A stretch of 64,000 bases of DNA from Legionella quinlivanii (GCF_003265995.1 NZ_MVJN01000007.1:124001-188000), one strand, 5' to 3'. Positions 26,019-36,415 are shown, counted from the stretch's first letter. Notes: generated by a model from the sequence alone, not told the origin. A program made the numbers and translations.

Positions 26019-26945
26019 CTAGATGTTTAAATGTTTTAACTGTTGATAATAGCAAATGGCTATTTGTGCTCCCAGGGAGGCATTATTTTTGATGAGTTCA
26101 ATATTTGCACGCAAACTTTCGCCAGCAGTCAATTCATTAATGCGTTTTAAAAGAAAGGGGGTGATTGATTTTCCCTGCAGGCCTTTTGCCTCGGCTCTTG
26201 CCTGTTGGATAACCGGATTAATTTGAGCTTCTGGAATTTCATCGCCTCTTGGAATGGGATTGGCAACTACAATTCCATTTCTCATTCCCAGCTGATGTTG
26301 GTAATACAGTAACTCCGCGATTTCCTGTGGCTTGTCCAGGCGATGAACCAGGGGTAAGCCGCTGGAATGACTATAAAAAGCGGGGAATTCGTTGGTGCGA
26401 TAACCGACAATAGGTACCCCATAGCTCTCAAGTTTTTCGAGTGTTTTGGGTAAATCAAGTATCGATTTCGCCCCTGAGCACACGACAGTTACCGGTGTCG
26501 TAGACAATTCAATAAGATCCGCAGAAATATCAAAATTTTCGATGACCTGCTGATGGACGCCTCCAATACCCCCAGTAACAAATATCGGCAAGCCTGCCAG
26601 ATGAGCGCAAAACATGGTTGCCGCCACTGTAGTACTGGCAGTGAGCTTTCTACTGAGCACAAAGGCAATATCACTGCGGGATGCTTTTATTGTGTGAGGA
26701 GATTGGGCAAGCTCTTCCATGAGCGTATCACTGGTTCCAATATGGATTCGTCCACGGTGTAATGCAATGGTTGCGGGGATTGCTCCAAGCGTTCGGATGG
26801 TATCCTCAATGATACGAGCTGTTTCCAGATTTTCGGGATAAGGCATCCCATGAGAGATTAATGTTGATTCCAGCACCACGACTGGCTCGTTATTAATAAT
26901 GGCATCTGCCACTTCCGGATCGATCTGTAACAGCTTGTGAAACAT
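26019..26945 (-). CDS. psuG: Pseudouridine-5'-phosphate glycosidase
   Basis: A 308-residue enzyme that splits pseudouridine 5'-phosphate into uracil and ribose 5-phosphate. Family landmarks are VVLESTLISHGMPYPEN near the start, ALHRGRIHIG, ASRSDIAFVLSRKLTASTTVAATMFCAHLAGLPIFVTGGIGGVH (with the active-site Lys region), DLIELSTTPVTVVCSGAKSILDLPKTLEKLES and NPIPRGDEIP. Full length. No pseudouridine kinase (psuK) gene lies next to it in the window. It is followed in the other direction by yggX, whose stop is five bases upstream of its start, so the two genes are likely one transcript. Confidence 0.95.
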   Translation of the reverse strand: MFHKLLQIDPEVADAIINNEPVVVLESTLISHGMPYPENLETARIIEDTIRTLGAIPATIALHRGRIHIGTSDTLMEELAQSPHTIKASRSDIAFVLSRKLTASTTVAATMFCAHLAGLPIFVTGGIGGVHQQVIENFDISADLIELSTTPVTVVCSGAKSILDLPKTLEKLESYGVPIVGYRTNEFPAFYSHSSGLPLVHRLDKPQEIAELLYYQHQLGMRNGIVVANPIPRGDEIPEAQINPVIQQARAEAKGLQGKSITPFLLKRINELTAGESLRANIELIKNNASLGAQIAICYYQQLKHLNI

Positions 26946-26950
26946 ATTAT

Positions 26951-27220
26951 TTATTCTCTTGGAGTATAGCCGGCAGGCCGTTCTGATCCTTCGCCGAATA
27001 AAAACTTTTCCATTTCCTGGGTTAAGAACTCCCGGGCTTTGGGATCAATAAGGCTTAAACGGTATTCATTAATTAACATCGTTTGATGGGAGAGCCACAT
27101 GTTCCAGGCCTGTTTGGAAATATTATTCCGTATTTTTTCTCCTAAGGCGCCGGGAAATGGTTGTTTCTCAAGGCCTTCGGCCTCGTTTTTTAGTTTTAAA
27201 CAAAATACCTGATAAGTCAT
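26951..27220 (-). CDS. yggX: Probable Fe(2+)-trafficking protein YggX
   Basis: An 89-residue cytoplasmic protein of the YggX family, linked to iron handling and protection of Fe-S clusters from oxidation. It shows the conserved opening [17 protein letters not shown] with the single cysteine, [32 protein letters not shown] and the closing PAGYTPRE. The ATG at 27220 matches the family start; the upstream TTG is not used. It ends five bases before psuG, suggesting co-transcription. Confidence 0.95.
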   Translation of the reverse strand: MTYQVFCLKLKNEAEGLEKQPFPGALGEKIRNNISKQAWNMWLSHQTMLINEYRLSLIDPKAREFLTQEMEKFLFGEGSERPAGYTPRE

Positions 27221-27354
27221 AAGCAAATTCCAAATTCTAATTATTGACAGCTATGATTGCTGGCAAGCAGTTTTTGAAAAAAACAAAAGAACTACACGTC
27301 CTTTTGCATTATTTTTCTTGCCAACAAACCCTGTCAGTGTATCAAATATCAACC

Positions 27355-27912
27355 TCAATCAGCACGGCATTTTACTTGCGCCAGCATAATATGCTGTGAG
27401 AGAAGTTGTTCCTGCTCCGGTAAAAGCGCATCAAACTGCACTGCAGTGCGATACAAATCCTCACTTAAATACTGGCTGTAAACGCAGATGGCATCCACTA
27501 CAATAGGAACCATTTTGGGTTTAGTATAGATCACCAGTTTGAGAAGTGTTTTTTCTTTAATACGTTCCTTAGTCTTAAAAGCCATACCGCCAAGACTGAT
27601 ATTCACTTTACGCAAGTGAATTTTATCGCCCATGAGTAAATGGCGGGCGAGATAGTCAATTTTAGCGTTTATGAGATTAAGATAATGGGTTAGCGCAGGC
27701 TCTTTTAAGGCCAATGCCTGAGTCAGTTCAGCTAATTCATAATCAATTGTCTGAAAATATTGAGTTGTCTCCAGAAAACGTTGGCCGCTTTGACCCAGTA
27801 ACTCCTCGGTAAGAGACTTGTCAGAGCAAAGGCTTCCCGGTTGAAGGATTTTATAATCAAAATAGACTTGATCATCAATTCTAAAATGTTGTCTTCGTTC
27901 ATGTACAGGCAT
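27355..27912 (-). CDS. PilZ-domain protein (putative c-di-GMP receptor)
   Basis: A 185-residue cytoplasmic protein. ERRQHFRID at the N-terminus fits the PilZ RxxxR motif. VNISLGGMAF near residue 115 fits the D/NxSxxG motif; between them lies an inserted helical region of about 90 residues (LGQSGQRFLETTQYF ... ALALKEPALTHYLNLINAKIDYLA). PilZ domains bind c-di-GMP, which links this gene to the GGDEF/EAL regulator at 492. The start is taken at ATG 27912, which has a GGAG site; ATG 27948 has none. It is directly downstream of the 881-residue orphan and likely transcribed with it. Confidence 0.78.
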   Translation of the reverse strand: MPVHERRQHFRIDDQVYFDYKILQPGSLCSDKSLTEELLGQSGQRFLETTQYFQTIDYELAELTQALALKEPALTHYLNLINAKIDYLARHLLMGDKIHLRKVNISLGGMAFKTKERIKEKTLLKLVIYTKPKMVPIVVDAICVYSQYLSEDLYRTAVQFDALLPEQEQLLSQHIMLAQVKCRAD

Positions 27913-27950
27913 AATCACTCCAAATCCATTTAGGTTAAGCACAGACATAA

Positions 27951-30596
27951 TTAAACAGAAACATCAACTCTGGGATCTTCAGGTTTCTCATTTACTGTAC
28001 CATCGGTTGGTGTTACGATCGTAGTTGGTGCTCTTGCATCACTCAAAAGCTCTCTTTGTACTTGTTGTTCGCCACTCCTTATTTCCACCAGACTAACCGG
28101 CATTACTTGTATTTCTTCCTCGTCGTCACTCACATCATCAATTACTAATGAAGGGGCTGGCTGATTTAGCTGTATCAAAACAGCAGCCGACTGATCACTT
28201 AATTCCTGGCTTCTTGCAACGGCTTCAAAGTGATTGGTAGCCGCAGCAGCGCGTTGAACGCAGTCAGTCAGGAAACTGGTAAACGCAGGTGAGGTTACTC
28301 GATTCTTGCTAATCGCCTCTTGCACCACTTTGTTAAACTCAGCGACTCTATCCAGTTTAACCGCGGCGTTGAAAGCAGCAGTCAGGTTGGCCGGCATTTC
28401 GAGTGGAGAAATCATTGCCTGCAATTTTTGCTGCATATCAAACTGCAGTTTTTTCATTACATGTGAGCCCAACCCTTTGTTTTCTGTGCCGTTGATAGCG
28501 TCCTGAATCTCCTTTTGGGTGGTTTGCATGGCCTTGATTTTTTGAGACGCCGGAATATGGCTGGCCATAATCCGATGATAACTCTCAACACTGGCCAATA
28601 TCGTTTCTTTATTACCCGCTTCGTAGGCAGTGCTCATGGTTCGCAAGTCGCGAAGATCAAGGTAGTGCTTATCATGGGCATAGGCTGCTTGCGCCTCAGG
28701 ATGAAGCATTTTTTCATTCAGGTTGGCCAGATCAGCTCGACTGATAATGAGTTGACGATTCCCTCGTAAATTCAAAGAGGCGCCTGCGCCCTGACGTTTT
28801 AGATAATCGATCATCTCTGGTGACACGTCTTTACCAAAAGTCAGCATAACTCGACCGCCGTCAATAGCATCAACCGATTTAACCGGATTGGCTTGTCGGT
28901 TGGTCCACGGATGTTTATAGGGTCTTCCCTGAGAGGTAAACAACACCGGGTTATGAAGCAGTTTTTCAAGAACAAGACTTTGTCTGAGTTCCACACGGCT
29001 GATTTCTGCCGCCTTGTGTTTGGGGAATACACTGTCAATTTTTTTAATACGCTCAATGATTACAGCTCGTAAATCAGTGGCGTCCTTCTTTAGCGTTTTT
29101 ACTTCTTTTAGTTCTTTCTCTGCAGCATTTCGCTGAGTAGTTGTTAAATCCCTGCGCTGTAATAGCCGATTCAACTGCTGTTCCCGCTGGCCGTGCTGAT
29201 AGGATACACGATCCGCATACTGAGCAAGTAAAGTTCCCCGTCTGCGTAATTGCTCAAGGCTGTCAAATTTGGCATTAAAGGATGAATCTTCAATCAGCGT
29301 GCGATTTCTTCCCTGTCCATGACGAGTATGCTTGACGATGGTTTCAATTGGCTGCATGCTCAACCTGGAGTCCAGACCCAGCTTGTCTTTTCCCATAATC
29401 ACCTGATCGAACACAAAGAGACTGCGGGCATCGCGCAATGCCTTATTCTGGTTATATCCACCCATCGCATCCGTATCGCTGCACAGATAAAACAGGCCGA
29501 GTGAAGGCCCAAAATCGTCAATATATTCATTCGAGTGAAGGCCCGCCCCCACTGGGTTCAATGTAGAGTAATGCTCGTAGGTTTTGCTGGAGGTAAGCGG
29601 TGTGAATGTTTTTCCGCGCGCAAAGTCTTTCATTAGCCTTATATTATCGAAGGGAACAAACAGTGCAGGTTGGCCATTATGAGTCATTGTTGTTGCCCGG
29701 GTAGTATCCAGTCCCAGCATTCTGGATACGTTCAAAGCCATCGCTTCGCGCTGTACTTCGACGATTTCACCATGCTTGGGAAGCTTGATAATCGCCTCGG
29801 TGCCCAGTTTGAAGTTTCCTCTGGCGGCGGTATAGGTGGCGCGATTGGTTGGATTTCCATCTCGCAGATTCCCTAACTGTTGCCTGACTGTAGCAAGACT
29901 GACTAAAGACGCCTTTTCGGTTACTCCTCCGGCGCTTTCAGCGAGTTCGCAATAAGGAGTTGAACCTCCCATCTCGTCAGGAACGGAAATCAGTTTCAAA
30001 TTATTGATCTTATCCAGATCCTTCACCATATCCAGACGCTGTTTGTCCTTATTATATTCCTCAGTGCCTTCGGTCAGTGTTTTCAAACGCTTTTCCAGTT
30101 GAGCAATAACCGATTTGACATGACCGTCATTCGCTGCATTAAAGGCGTGATCTCTGTGAAGGAATTGTTTAATAATGGGTTCCATTTTGGCGCGGGCAAC
30201 AGCTTTTAACTGGGTTAGTTCTACGCTGTCTGGGCTTGTGACCGTTCTGCGATTATAGTAATCATTTTGCGGCAGGGCGCTTAATTGATCGTCTCTTCGC
30301 CAGAACGCGATTCGGCTAAGAAGACCCGGGGCATCGTAGCCTGTGGGTCTTGGAGGGCTTCCCTCAGCAAATTTGACGTTTCTCATCAGGATATCTTTCA
30401 GTCGATTCCATTCTCCGGGGTTGTTTTCAACCGTATGATAATCAATGACCCCAACTCCATTGGCTTCAATTGATTCAAGCGCGGCATCCAGATCTCCGTA
30501 TTGGGCCAACTGCTCAGGCAGAATAACAACTCCTTTGTTGACACTAATCTCTTTCAAGAAGCGGGTCATTATGCGATTTTTTTGTGTAGCGTCCAT
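27951..30596 (-). CDS. Large orphan protein, 881 residues (possible effector, faint kinase-like pattern)
   Basis: A soluble protein with no signal peptide. About residues 265-420 show a pattern like HipA/atypical kinases: QREAMALNVSRMLGLDTTRA, then GQPALFVPFDNIRLM, and later SLFVFDQVIMGKDKLGLDSRL, where the Asp residues could be the catalytic and metal-binding ones. Later parts are helical and coiled (about 460-540 and 640-720). The C-terminal 100 residues are acidic and disordered (VIDDVSDDEEEIQVMP), a common form of type IV secretion signal. The kinase reading is weak and the protein may belong to an unrelated family. Starts at ATG 30596; the divergent gene at 30702 shares the promoter region. 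Confidence 0.6.
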   Translation of the reverse strand: MDATQKNRIMTRFLKEISVNKGVVILPEQLAQYGDLDAALESIEANGVGVIDYHTVENNPGEWNRLKDILMRNVKFAEGSPPRPTGYDAPGLLSRIAFWRRDDQLSALPQNDYYNRRTVTSPDSVELTQLKAVARAKMEPIIKQFLHRDHAFNAANDGHVKSVIAQLEKRLKTLTEGTEEYNKDKQRLDMVKDLDKINNLKLISVPDEMGGSTPYCELAESAGGVTEKASLVSLATVRQQLGNLRDGNPTNRATYTAARGNFKLGTEAIIKLPKHGEIVEVQREAMALNVSRMLGLDTTRATTMTHNGQPALFVPFDNIRLMKDFARGKTFTPLTSSKTYEHYSTLNPVGAGLHSNEYIDDFGPSLGLFYLCSDTDAMGGYNQNKALRDARSLFVFDQVIMGKDKLGLDSRLSMQPIETIVKHTRHGQGRNRTLIEDSSFNAKFDSLEQLRRRGTLLAQYADRVSYQHGQREQQLNRLLQRRDLTTTQRNAAEKELKEVKTLKKDATDLRAVIIERIKKIDSVFPKHKAAEISRVELRQSLVLEKLLHNPVLFTSQGRPYKHPWTNRQANPVKSVDAIDGGRVMLTFGKDVSPEMIDYLKRQGAGASLNLRGNRQLIISRADLANLNEKMLHPEAQAAYAHDKHYLDLRDLRTMSTAYEAGNKETILASVESYHRIMASHIPASQKIKAMQTTQKEIQDAINGTENKGLGSHVMKKLQFDMQQKLQAMISPLEMPANLTAAFNAAVKLDRVAEFNKVVQEAISKNRVTSPAFTSFLTDCVQRAAAATNHFEAVARSQELSDQSAAVLIQLNQPAPSLVIDDVSDDEEEIQVMPVSLVEIRSGEQQVQRELLSDARAPTTIVTPTDGTVNEKPEDPRVDVSV

Positions 30597-30701
30597 ATAA
30601 CACGTATTCCCATAAGATTCTTTCTATAACTATAGTCGGTGAAATAAAATACGTGTGCTATAAAGATAAAAAAGTTCTACACTGTATACAAATAGTTACA
30701 A

Positions 30702-31637
30702 ATGCGAGCAGTCATGCCAATCGACAAAAAAAGGATTTTAAAGCAGTTAAATTTACCGGAAGTTCCTGTCAAAGAGATTATTTCTGAGTTATCTAATTGT
30801 ACGTTTTATGAGCTTTCCCTTTTCTATGTGAATGACAGAACTCCCAGAGCAGCGCTTGATGGACGGGCATTTGAAAGCCTTTGGCAGCTGCATCGCGAGA
30901 AATTGAGTTTGTGGGATATTCCTGAATTCAAGCTGCAAAAGCAGACTGATTTTTCTGATCGCGAGCTGGTTCTCGGGCTAGGGCTTTACTATTCGGCAGT
31001 AAGTTTGAAGGCACAAAATCAGGAAAAAGCCTTTCTTAAATATTTAAATCTGGCAATGAGCTACGGGTCCTGCCAGGCATTTCAAACAGCGGTTAATGGT
31101 TTAGAGATTGAAGCACATCAGGTGAGCCGCTCTGAGGTGCAAAACACCACGGTGAAATTAAGCGAAATATTAAAGACCTGGAGTTCGATGCTGATGAAAC
31201 ATCGAACCCCCGGTCTTTTGTTGCTGGCGAACACTAATCTATTTTTAGCAAGGGAGCTGAAGGGGGCATGCAATAGCGACATGATCATAGCGGCTTATCA
31301 ACTCACCTGGCAGTATTTACGAATGGCCGAATTATGCGAGGATGATTCTCAGGCGGCGATTAACAATGTGTATTTCGGGAAGGGCCTGGCTTTATCCAAT
31401 CCCTTTAATCTTGCTGATATCAGTACTATGAAGAATGAACTTGGAGTCGAGGTGAAAGCGCTTCTTACTCCAAGCCAGGTGACCTATGCCGAAAATGAGG
31501 CTTTAAATCTTTACAATAAGCAACTTAAAATTGTGCGATTAAAAGCGCCTCCATTCAGTTTGGGCGGCTCCAGTGACCATGCGAAAGCACTCAAGGAATC
31601 ACTCCAGAACCAGATTTCCAGTCCAAGAAGAGGCTGA
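30702..31637 (+). CDS. Orphan protein, 311 residues
   Basis: A soluble helical protein without recognised motifs. The opening IDKKRILKQLNLPEVPVKEIISELSNCTFYELSLFYVNDR looks like a compact helical domain. The middle (residues 85-170) reads like TPR/SEL1-type helix pairs (GLGLYYSAVSLKAQNQEKAFLKYLNLAMSYGS), but I cannot count regular repeats. ATG 30702 is used; ATG 30714 with an upstream GAG is also possible. It is divergent from the 881-residue orphan and upstream of lolC, from which it is probably separate. Its nature as a Legionella-specific family is a guess. Confidence 0.6.
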   Translation: MRAVMPIDKKRILKQLNLPEVPVKEIISELSNCTFYELSLFYVNDRTPRAALDGRAFESLWQLHREKLSLWDIPEFKLQKQTDFSDRELVLGLGLYYSAVSLKAQNQEKAFLKYLNLAMSYGSCQAFQTAVNGLEIEAHQVSRSEVQNTTVKLSEILKTWSSMLMKHRTPGLLLLANTNLFLARELKGACNSDMIIAAYQLTWQYLRMAELCEDDSQAAINNVYFGKGLALSNPFNLADISTMKNELGVEVKALLTPSQVTYAENEALNLYNKQLKIVRLKAPPFSLGGSSDHAKALKESLQNQISSPRRG

Positions 31638-31689
31638 GTCTATCTTAGCAGGCAAATTTTCACTACAATGTTCTTTTAATAAAGAAAAA

Positions 31690-32940
31690 ATGCCTATGTT
31701 CAAACCGCTCCCGCTTTATATTGGTTTACGCTATACACGTGCCAGGAAAAAAAATCATTTCGTCTCATTTATATCCCTGAGCTCCATGTTGGGGATTGGC
31801 TTGGGCGTTATGGTTTTAATTACGGTACTTTCGGTGATGAATGGCTTTGATGTCGAAATCCACCGGCGTTTTTTTGGTATGGCCCCTGAAATTACTGTGA
31901 CTGGCCGCGATGGAAAGATTAGTGACTGGCCTGCTCTTGAAAAAAAATTAAGCAATGTTCCTGGTATTAAAGCCATTGTGCCTTTTGTGGGCGGTCAGGG
32001 ATTGTTGACTAATGAGGGGCAGGTATTACCTATTATATTAACCGGAGTTGATCCTGAGCTTGAAGAAAAAGTGAGCCACATCAAGGAAAAGATGTTAATT
32101 GGCGATCTCCGTAATCTGAAAAATTTCGGTATTATTCTTGGACGAGGTCTGGCGGACAATCTGGGAGTGATGATTGGTGACAAAGTCACTATCATGATAC
32201 CCCAGGCTACGGTTACTCCAGCAGGGATGATCCCGCGTTTTAAGCGATTTACAGTCGAGGGGGTATTTTCAGCTGGAAATGGCTTTAATTTTGATACGAA
32301 ACTGGCCTTTATCAACCTGAATGATGCGCAAAAACTGATGCAGCTTGGCAATGATGTAACCGGGCTTAAGCTGAAGATCAATAATATTTATAATGCGCCC
32401 AAACTATCCGAGACTATTGCGGCTAAACTGGGGGATGAATATCAGGTAGGTAATTGGACGGATCAGTTTGGAGCTTTTTTTGACGCTGTCAAAATGGAAA
32501 AAACGATGATGTTCCTCATTCTTTTGCTAATCATTGGTGTGGCTGCATTCAATCTGGTCTCTTCGCTGGTAATGGTCGTCAATGACAAGCAATCAGAAAT
32601 TGCCATTTTGAGAACTATTGGTGCGACTCCAAGTGTTATCTTATGGACATTTATTGTTCAGGGAATGCTGGTGGGGGTCATTGGAACCTTGATAGGCCTT
32701 GTGGGCGGTATTATTTTAGCTAGTAACGCCACAGCGATAGTCAATTGGCTGCAAGCTTTTTTTGATACAAGGATTCTATCTTCAAGCATTTACTTCGTAG
32801 ATTATCTGCCTTCAAAAATTATGATCAGCGATTTAGTTAAAATTTGTGCCGCAGCGTTGACTATGAGTTTTCTGGCTACGATCTATCCAGCCTGGCGGGC
32901 ATCAAAAACCGTGATTGCGGAGGCGCTTCATTATGAGTAA
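31690..32940 (+). CDS. lolC: Lipoprotein-releasing ABC transporter permease (LolC/LolE family)
   Basis: A 416-residue inner-membrane subunit of the Lol machine, which extracts outer-membrane lipoproteins from the inner membrane. It has the family opening [34 protein letters not shown] (helix 1), a periplasmic domain of about 220 residues, and three C-terminal helices starting at [23 protein letters not shown], with [17 protein letters not shown] on the cytoplasmic loop. Only one permease gene is present here, so it may work as a homodimer (LolF type). The ATG at 31690 fits the family; in-frame codons upstream lie inside the previous gene. It overlaps lolD by eight bases. Confidence 0.95.
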   Translation: MPMFKPLPLYIGLRYTRARKKNHFVSFISLSSMLGIGLGVMVLITVLSVMNGFDVEIHRRFFGMAPEITVTGRDGKISDWPALEKKLSNVPGIKAIVPFVGGQGLLTNEGQVLPIILTGVDPELEEKVSHIKEKMLIGDLRNLKNFGIILGRGLADNLGVMIGDKVTIMIPQATVTPAGMIPRFKRFTVEGVFSAGNGFNFDTKLAFINLNDAQKLMQLGNDVTGLKLKINNIYNAPKLSETIAAKLGDEYQVGNWTDQFGAFFDAVKMEKTMMFLILLLIIGVAAFNLVSSLVMVVNDKQSEIAILRTIGATPSVILWTFIVQGMLVGVIGTLIGLVGGIILASNATAIVNWLQAFFDTRILSSSIYFVDYLPSKIMISDLVKICAAALTMSFLATIYPAWRASKTVIAEALHYE

Positions 32941-33607
32941 GATTAATTTATCCTGTAGTAATCTAAGCAAATCCTATCATGATGGAACGGCCACAGTTGA
33001 CGTATTGAAAGGGGTTAATCTGTCAGTAAATCAGGGTGAAAGTCTGGCCATTATTGGCCCCTCCGGCTCGGGAAAAAGCACCTTGCTGCATTTGCTGGGG
33101 GGATTGGACAAGCCCAGTGGAGGCGAGGTGTCAATTGACAACAAAAACTGGCAAAGCCTTTCGGAAAAGCAGCGTTGTCATTTGCGTAACCAGCATCTGG
33201 GCTTTGTTTATCAATTCCATCATCTTCTACCCGAATTCACGGCGCTTGAAAATGTCGCAATGACCTTGTTGCTCGGCGATAAATCCGTGCAAGAGGCGGA
33301 ATCTGAAGCCTATTCAATGCTTGAAAAAGTAGGGTTGAAGAATAGAGTCACTCATAAGCCCTCTCAACTTTCGGGCGGAGAGCGGCAGCGTGTTGCGATA
33401 GCCAGGGCATTAGTGCACAAACCTCATTTTGTATTAGCGGATGAGCCTACAGGGAATCTGGATCAGGGAACCGCTCAGCGCGTGTTTGAACTTATGCTGG
33501 AACTGAATCAGTCACTGAATACGGCGCTGGTTATTGTCACCCATGATCAGCAGCTAGCTTCCAGAATGAGTAAGGTAAACACAATTCAGGATGGGGTTTT
33601 AGCTTAG
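32933..33607 (+). CDS. lolD: Lipoprotein-releasing ABC transporter ATPase
   Basis: A 224-residue ATPase that drives LolC/E. Walker [10 protein letters not shown], the Q-loop region [16 protein letters not shown] (the LolD hallmark), signature LSGGERQR, Walker [13 protein letters not shown] and the H-loop VTHD are all present in order. The start ATG at 32933 lies within the end of lolC (ATGAGTAA), behind GCGGAGGCG, so translation is coupled. Full length. Confidence 0.97.
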   Translation: MSKINLSCSNLSKSYHDGTATVDVLKGVNLSVNQGESLAIIGPSGSGKSTLLHLLGGLDKPSGGEVSIDNKNWQSLSEKQRCHLRNQHLGFVYQFHHLLPEFTALENVAMTLLLGDKSVQEAESEAYSMLEKVGLKNRVTHKPSQLSGGERQRVAIARALVHKPHFVLADEPTGNLDQGTAQRVFELMLELNQSLNTALVIVTHDQQLASRMSKVNTIQDGVLA

Positions 33608-33663
33608 GATTATCAATCGTGCTTAAGTGATTTCCCAACCATTAAGTTAAGTAATTTTTGCAG

Positions 33664-33682
33664 GTTGGGCCCTTGGCCCAAC
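33664..33682. terminator. Hairpin between lolD and asnS
   Basis: GTTGGGCC-ctt-GGCCCAAC, an 8-base GC-rich stem with a 3-base loop, between convergent genes. There is no T run after it on the plus strand, so it may be a weak or bidirectional terminator. Confidence 0.45.
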
Positions 33683-33741
33683 ATTGAGTTCAGAAGTGGT
33701 TCAACCCGTTTGCTTGGGTCAAGGGCGCAATCTACAAAAAT

Positions 33742-35145
33742 TTAGTAATTCGCGTTACCTGGTGTACGCGGGAAGGGGATTACGTCTCTTACGTTGCCAA
33801 CACCGGTCACGTAGCTTATTAACCGCTCGAATCCTAACCCATAACCGGCATGAGGTACGGTGCCATAGCGGCGCAAGTCGCGATACCAGTTATAATCCTG
33901 TTTGCTGAGTTTGCACTCATCCATACGTTGATCCAGGACATCCAGGCGTTCTTCGCGCTGGCTACCGCCAATGATTTCGCCGATACCTGGTGCAAGAACG
34001 TCCATTGCGGCAACCGTGCGGCCATCCTCATTAAGGCGCATATAAAATCCTTTAATTTCTTTGGGATAATCAGTGATAATCACCGGTTTTTTACAAAGCT
34101 CTTCCGCAATATAACGCTCATGCTCTGATTGTAAATCCAATCCCCAGGAAACCGGGTAGTCAAAGGTTTTGTCAGCTTTCTGTAAGGCGCTGATGGCATC
34201 GGTATAAGACATTACTTCAAATTCAGATTCAACGATATTTTCCAGGCGTTCAATGCAGCCAGGCGCTACAAATTGATTGAAGAATGCCATATCATCTGAA
34301 CGTTCATCGAGAACCACCTTACACAAATAGCGCAGCATTTCCTGGCTTAATCTGGCAATGTCGCTTAAATCGGCAAAGGCGATTTCAGGCTCAACCATCC
34401 AGAACTCTGCCAGGTGTCTGCTGGTGTTTGAGTTTTCAGCTCGGAAAGTGGGCCCAAAGGTGTACACTTTCGACAACGCCAGGCAATAAGCTTCCACGTT
34501 GAGCTGTCCGGATACGGTCAGAAATGCTTCTCGTCCGAAAAAGTCTTTGGAAAAATCAATCTTGCCATTTGCACTGTGCGGTAAATTCATCAAATCAAGC
34601 GTGCTGACCCTGAACATTTCCCCTGCGCCTTCGCAATCACTTGCTGTGATTATTGGAGTATGAACCCAGAAATAGCCACGCTCATGAAAAAATCGATGAA
34701 TTGCCTGGGCAAGGCAATGCCGAATACGGGTTACTGCGCTGATAGTATTGGTACGGGGGCGAAGATGTGCAACATCGCGCAGAAATTCAAGGGTGTGCCG
34801 TTTGGCCTGAATAGGATAACTTTCAGGATTTTCTACCCACCCAACGACTTCAAGGTGCTCAACCTGAATTTCAAAAGATTGTCCCTTGCCTTGGGAGGTC
34901 ACCAGTTTGCCTTTCGCTATAAGAGCGCAACCGGCAGTTAATTTCAGGACTTCACTTTGATAATTAGGCAATTGCTCGGAAGCGACCAGCTGAATGGGTG
35001 CAAAACAGGAGCCATCATGGAGGCTGACAAAAGAGACTCCAGCTTTTGAATCCCTTCGCGTTTTAACCCAGCCTCGAACGCAAACGGTTTCGTCCACACT
35101 AATTTCACCTTCAAGGCATTGTTTTATCGTATAAACCTCTGTCAT
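33742..35145 (-). CDS. asnS: Asparaginyl-tRNA synthetase
   Basis: A 467-residue class II aminoacyl-tRNA synthetase charging tRNA-Asn. The N-terminal OB-fold anticodon-binding domain is visible as [26 protein letters not shown]. Motif 2 ([24 protein letters not shown]) and motif 3 ([15 protein letters not shown]) mark the catalytic core, and [14 protein letters not shown] is the usual AsnRS ending. ATG 35145 behind GGAG is the start; a TTG at 35163 gives six extra residues. Stands alone. Confidence 0.97.
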   Translation of the reverse strand: MTEVYTIKQCLEGEISVDETVCVRGWVKTRRDSKAGVSFVSLHDGSCFAPIQLVASEQLPNYQSEVLKLTAGCALIAKGKLVTSQGKGQSFEIQVEHLEVVGWVENPESYPIQAKRHTLEFLRDVAHLRPRTNTISAVTRIRHCLAQAIHRFFHERGYFWVHTPIITASDCEGAGEMFRVSTLDLMNLPHSANGKIDFSKDFFGREAFLTVSGQLNVEAYCLALSKVYTFGPTFRAENSNTSRHLAEFWMVEPEIAFADLSDIARLSQEMLRYLCKVVLDERSDDMAFFNQFVAPGCIERLENIVESEFEVMSYTDAISALQKADKTFDYPVSWGLDLQSEHERYIAEELCKKPVIITDYPKEIKGFYMRLNEDGRTVAAMDVLAPGIGEIIGGSQREERLDVLDQRMDECKLSKQDYNWYRDLRRYGTVPHAGYGLGFERLISYVTGVGNVRDVIPFPRTPGNANY

Positions 35146-35249
35146 GATGTACTCCAAAAACAAATGATAGCCATATATGAATTACAGTATCGTAATTGGT
35201 TTGTGGCAAAAACAGAATAATATACCAAATATAACAGATGGGGGAATCC

Positions 35250-35813
35250 ATGTTGCGCTTCGTAATGACGATTTTTATGCTCATTAATGCTATTAATGCC
35301 ATTGCAATGGATACTGAACTTGAGTTTTATCACCCGTTTGAAGGCGTTGAAGGCTTGCCGGTGGCCCCTATTGCAGCAAGTTACACAGGTGAATGTGTCC
35401 AACAGTCGCAACGTATCAAGCGCGAGGATGCCTGGCGTTGTGTGGCAGGCGGCCAAACCTTTGATCCCTGCTTTATTAAACCCTATGGCAAAAAAACGCA
35501 GGCATTCTGTCCGGAGAGTCCCTGGAGTACACAATCGGTTGAAATTAAATTAAGGCATGCCACAATGGATTTAGCGCAGGCAAGTCTTGATCTTTCGCGG
35601 ACCTATCCCTGGGTGGTTGAGCTGTCGACTGGGGAAAAATGCAAAGCGGTCGATGAGGGAGAGATGTTCGATGGTTTGCCTATTCATTACCGCTGTGAGA
35701 ATCAAAGTATTCTGATGGGGCATTTACAACGCTGTAAAGCGGAATGGAGCATGTTAAAGCGTGAGCCTAACGGACAGGTAGATACCGTTTTGATTAGTAA
35801 AGCCTGGTTTTAA
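35250..35813 (+). CDS. Exported cysteine-containing protein of unknown function
   Basis: A 187-residue protein with a signal peptide (LRFVMTIFMLINAINAIAM, cleavage near 22). The mature part has about seven cysteines spread over five regions (SYTGECVQQ, WRCVAGG, FDPCFIKP, AFCPESP, EKCKAVDEG, YRCENQS, QRCKAEW), which suggests several disulphides and a periplasmic or secreted fold. I recognise no domain. ATG 35250 has a GGGGGA site just upstream. It is divergent from asnS. Confidence 0.7.
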   Translation: MLRFVMTIFMLINAINAIAMDTELEFYHPFEGVEGLPVAPIAASYTGECVQQSQRIKREDAWRCVAGGQTFDPCFIKPYGKKTQAFCPESPWSTQSVEIKLRHATMDLAQASLDLSRTYPWVVELSTGEKCKAVDEGEMFDGLPIHYRCENQSILMGHLQRCKAEWSMLKREPNGQVDTVLISKAWF

Positions 35814-35926
35814 TTGCAGCCCTGACTGGCTGGGCACAGCGAGGGGTTTTCCTTCAATTTAACTTATTTTTCAACGGCTCGCTAATCTATACTACACTTA
35901 GTAATAATAGGCTAAGGGAGCTAACC

Positions 35927-36352
35927 ATGATTACTGTACCATTTCACACTTTGCTAATCGAACAGATTTTAGGGCTTTATCTGGTAATTGTTTCACTAAT
36001 TATGATTGCCAGGGGAGCGTATTATCAGGATTTGATAAAACGGGTTGGAACGAATAGCGGATGGATACTGGTTGGGGCATCATTTTCGCTGATTTTCGGG
36101 TTAATAATGTTAGTGATTCATAATATCTGGGAGTGGGATTATGAAATCCTGGTTACCCTGATTGCATGGCTAATCGTTATTAAATCTATCCTTTGGTTGG
36201 CGTTTCCAGAGAATATGCTAGGCATTGCACAAAGAGTCTATTCCGGTAGTTCTTACTATTTGATTATGGTTCTGGTGGGCCTTTTAGGTGTCTTCATGCT
36301 TGCTCACGGCTTTCAGGCATTCAATGGTAATTTCCATGTGATGAACTGGTAA
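35927..36352 (+). CDS. Small integral membrane protein with four helices
   Basis: A 141-residue protein with four predicted membrane helices (about 13-28, 45-64, 77-92 and 108-127) joined by short loops. There is a polar patch NWEWDYE around residue 68 and no catalytic motif. ATG 35927 follows AAGGGAGC. It ends with a good terminator hairpin 35 bases later. No function assigned. Confidence 0.75.
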   Translation: MITVPFHTLLIEQILGLYLVIVSLIMIARGAYYQDLIKRVGTNSGWILVGASFSLIFGLIMLVIHNIWEWDYEILVTLIAWLIVIKSILWLAFPENMLGIAQRVYSGSSYYLIMVLVGLLGVFMLAHGFQAFNGNFHVMNW

Positions 36353-36386
36353 CCCAGGCAAAAGTTCACAGAACCCTCTTAAAAGC

Positions 36387-36414
36387 CCCTCTGCGAAAGC
36401 AAAGGGGTTTTTTC
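36387..36414 (+). terminator. Rho-independent terminator
   Basis: CCCCTcTGC-GAAA-GCAaAGGGG, a stem with one internal mismatch and a GNRA tetraloop, followed by TTTTTT. It ends the membrane-protein gene and abuts the end of the opposite maiA gene, so it may serve both. Confidence 0.85.
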
Positions 36415-36415
36415 A

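Noticed and set aside
31573-31689. N-terminal extension of LolC
   Set aside because: It overlaps the end of the upstream gene in another frame and has no family similarity; LolC homologues start near [13 protein letters not shown].
32933-33607. Second LolC/LolE permease gene next to lolD
   Set aside because: After lolD comes the convergent asnS; only one permease is encoded here.
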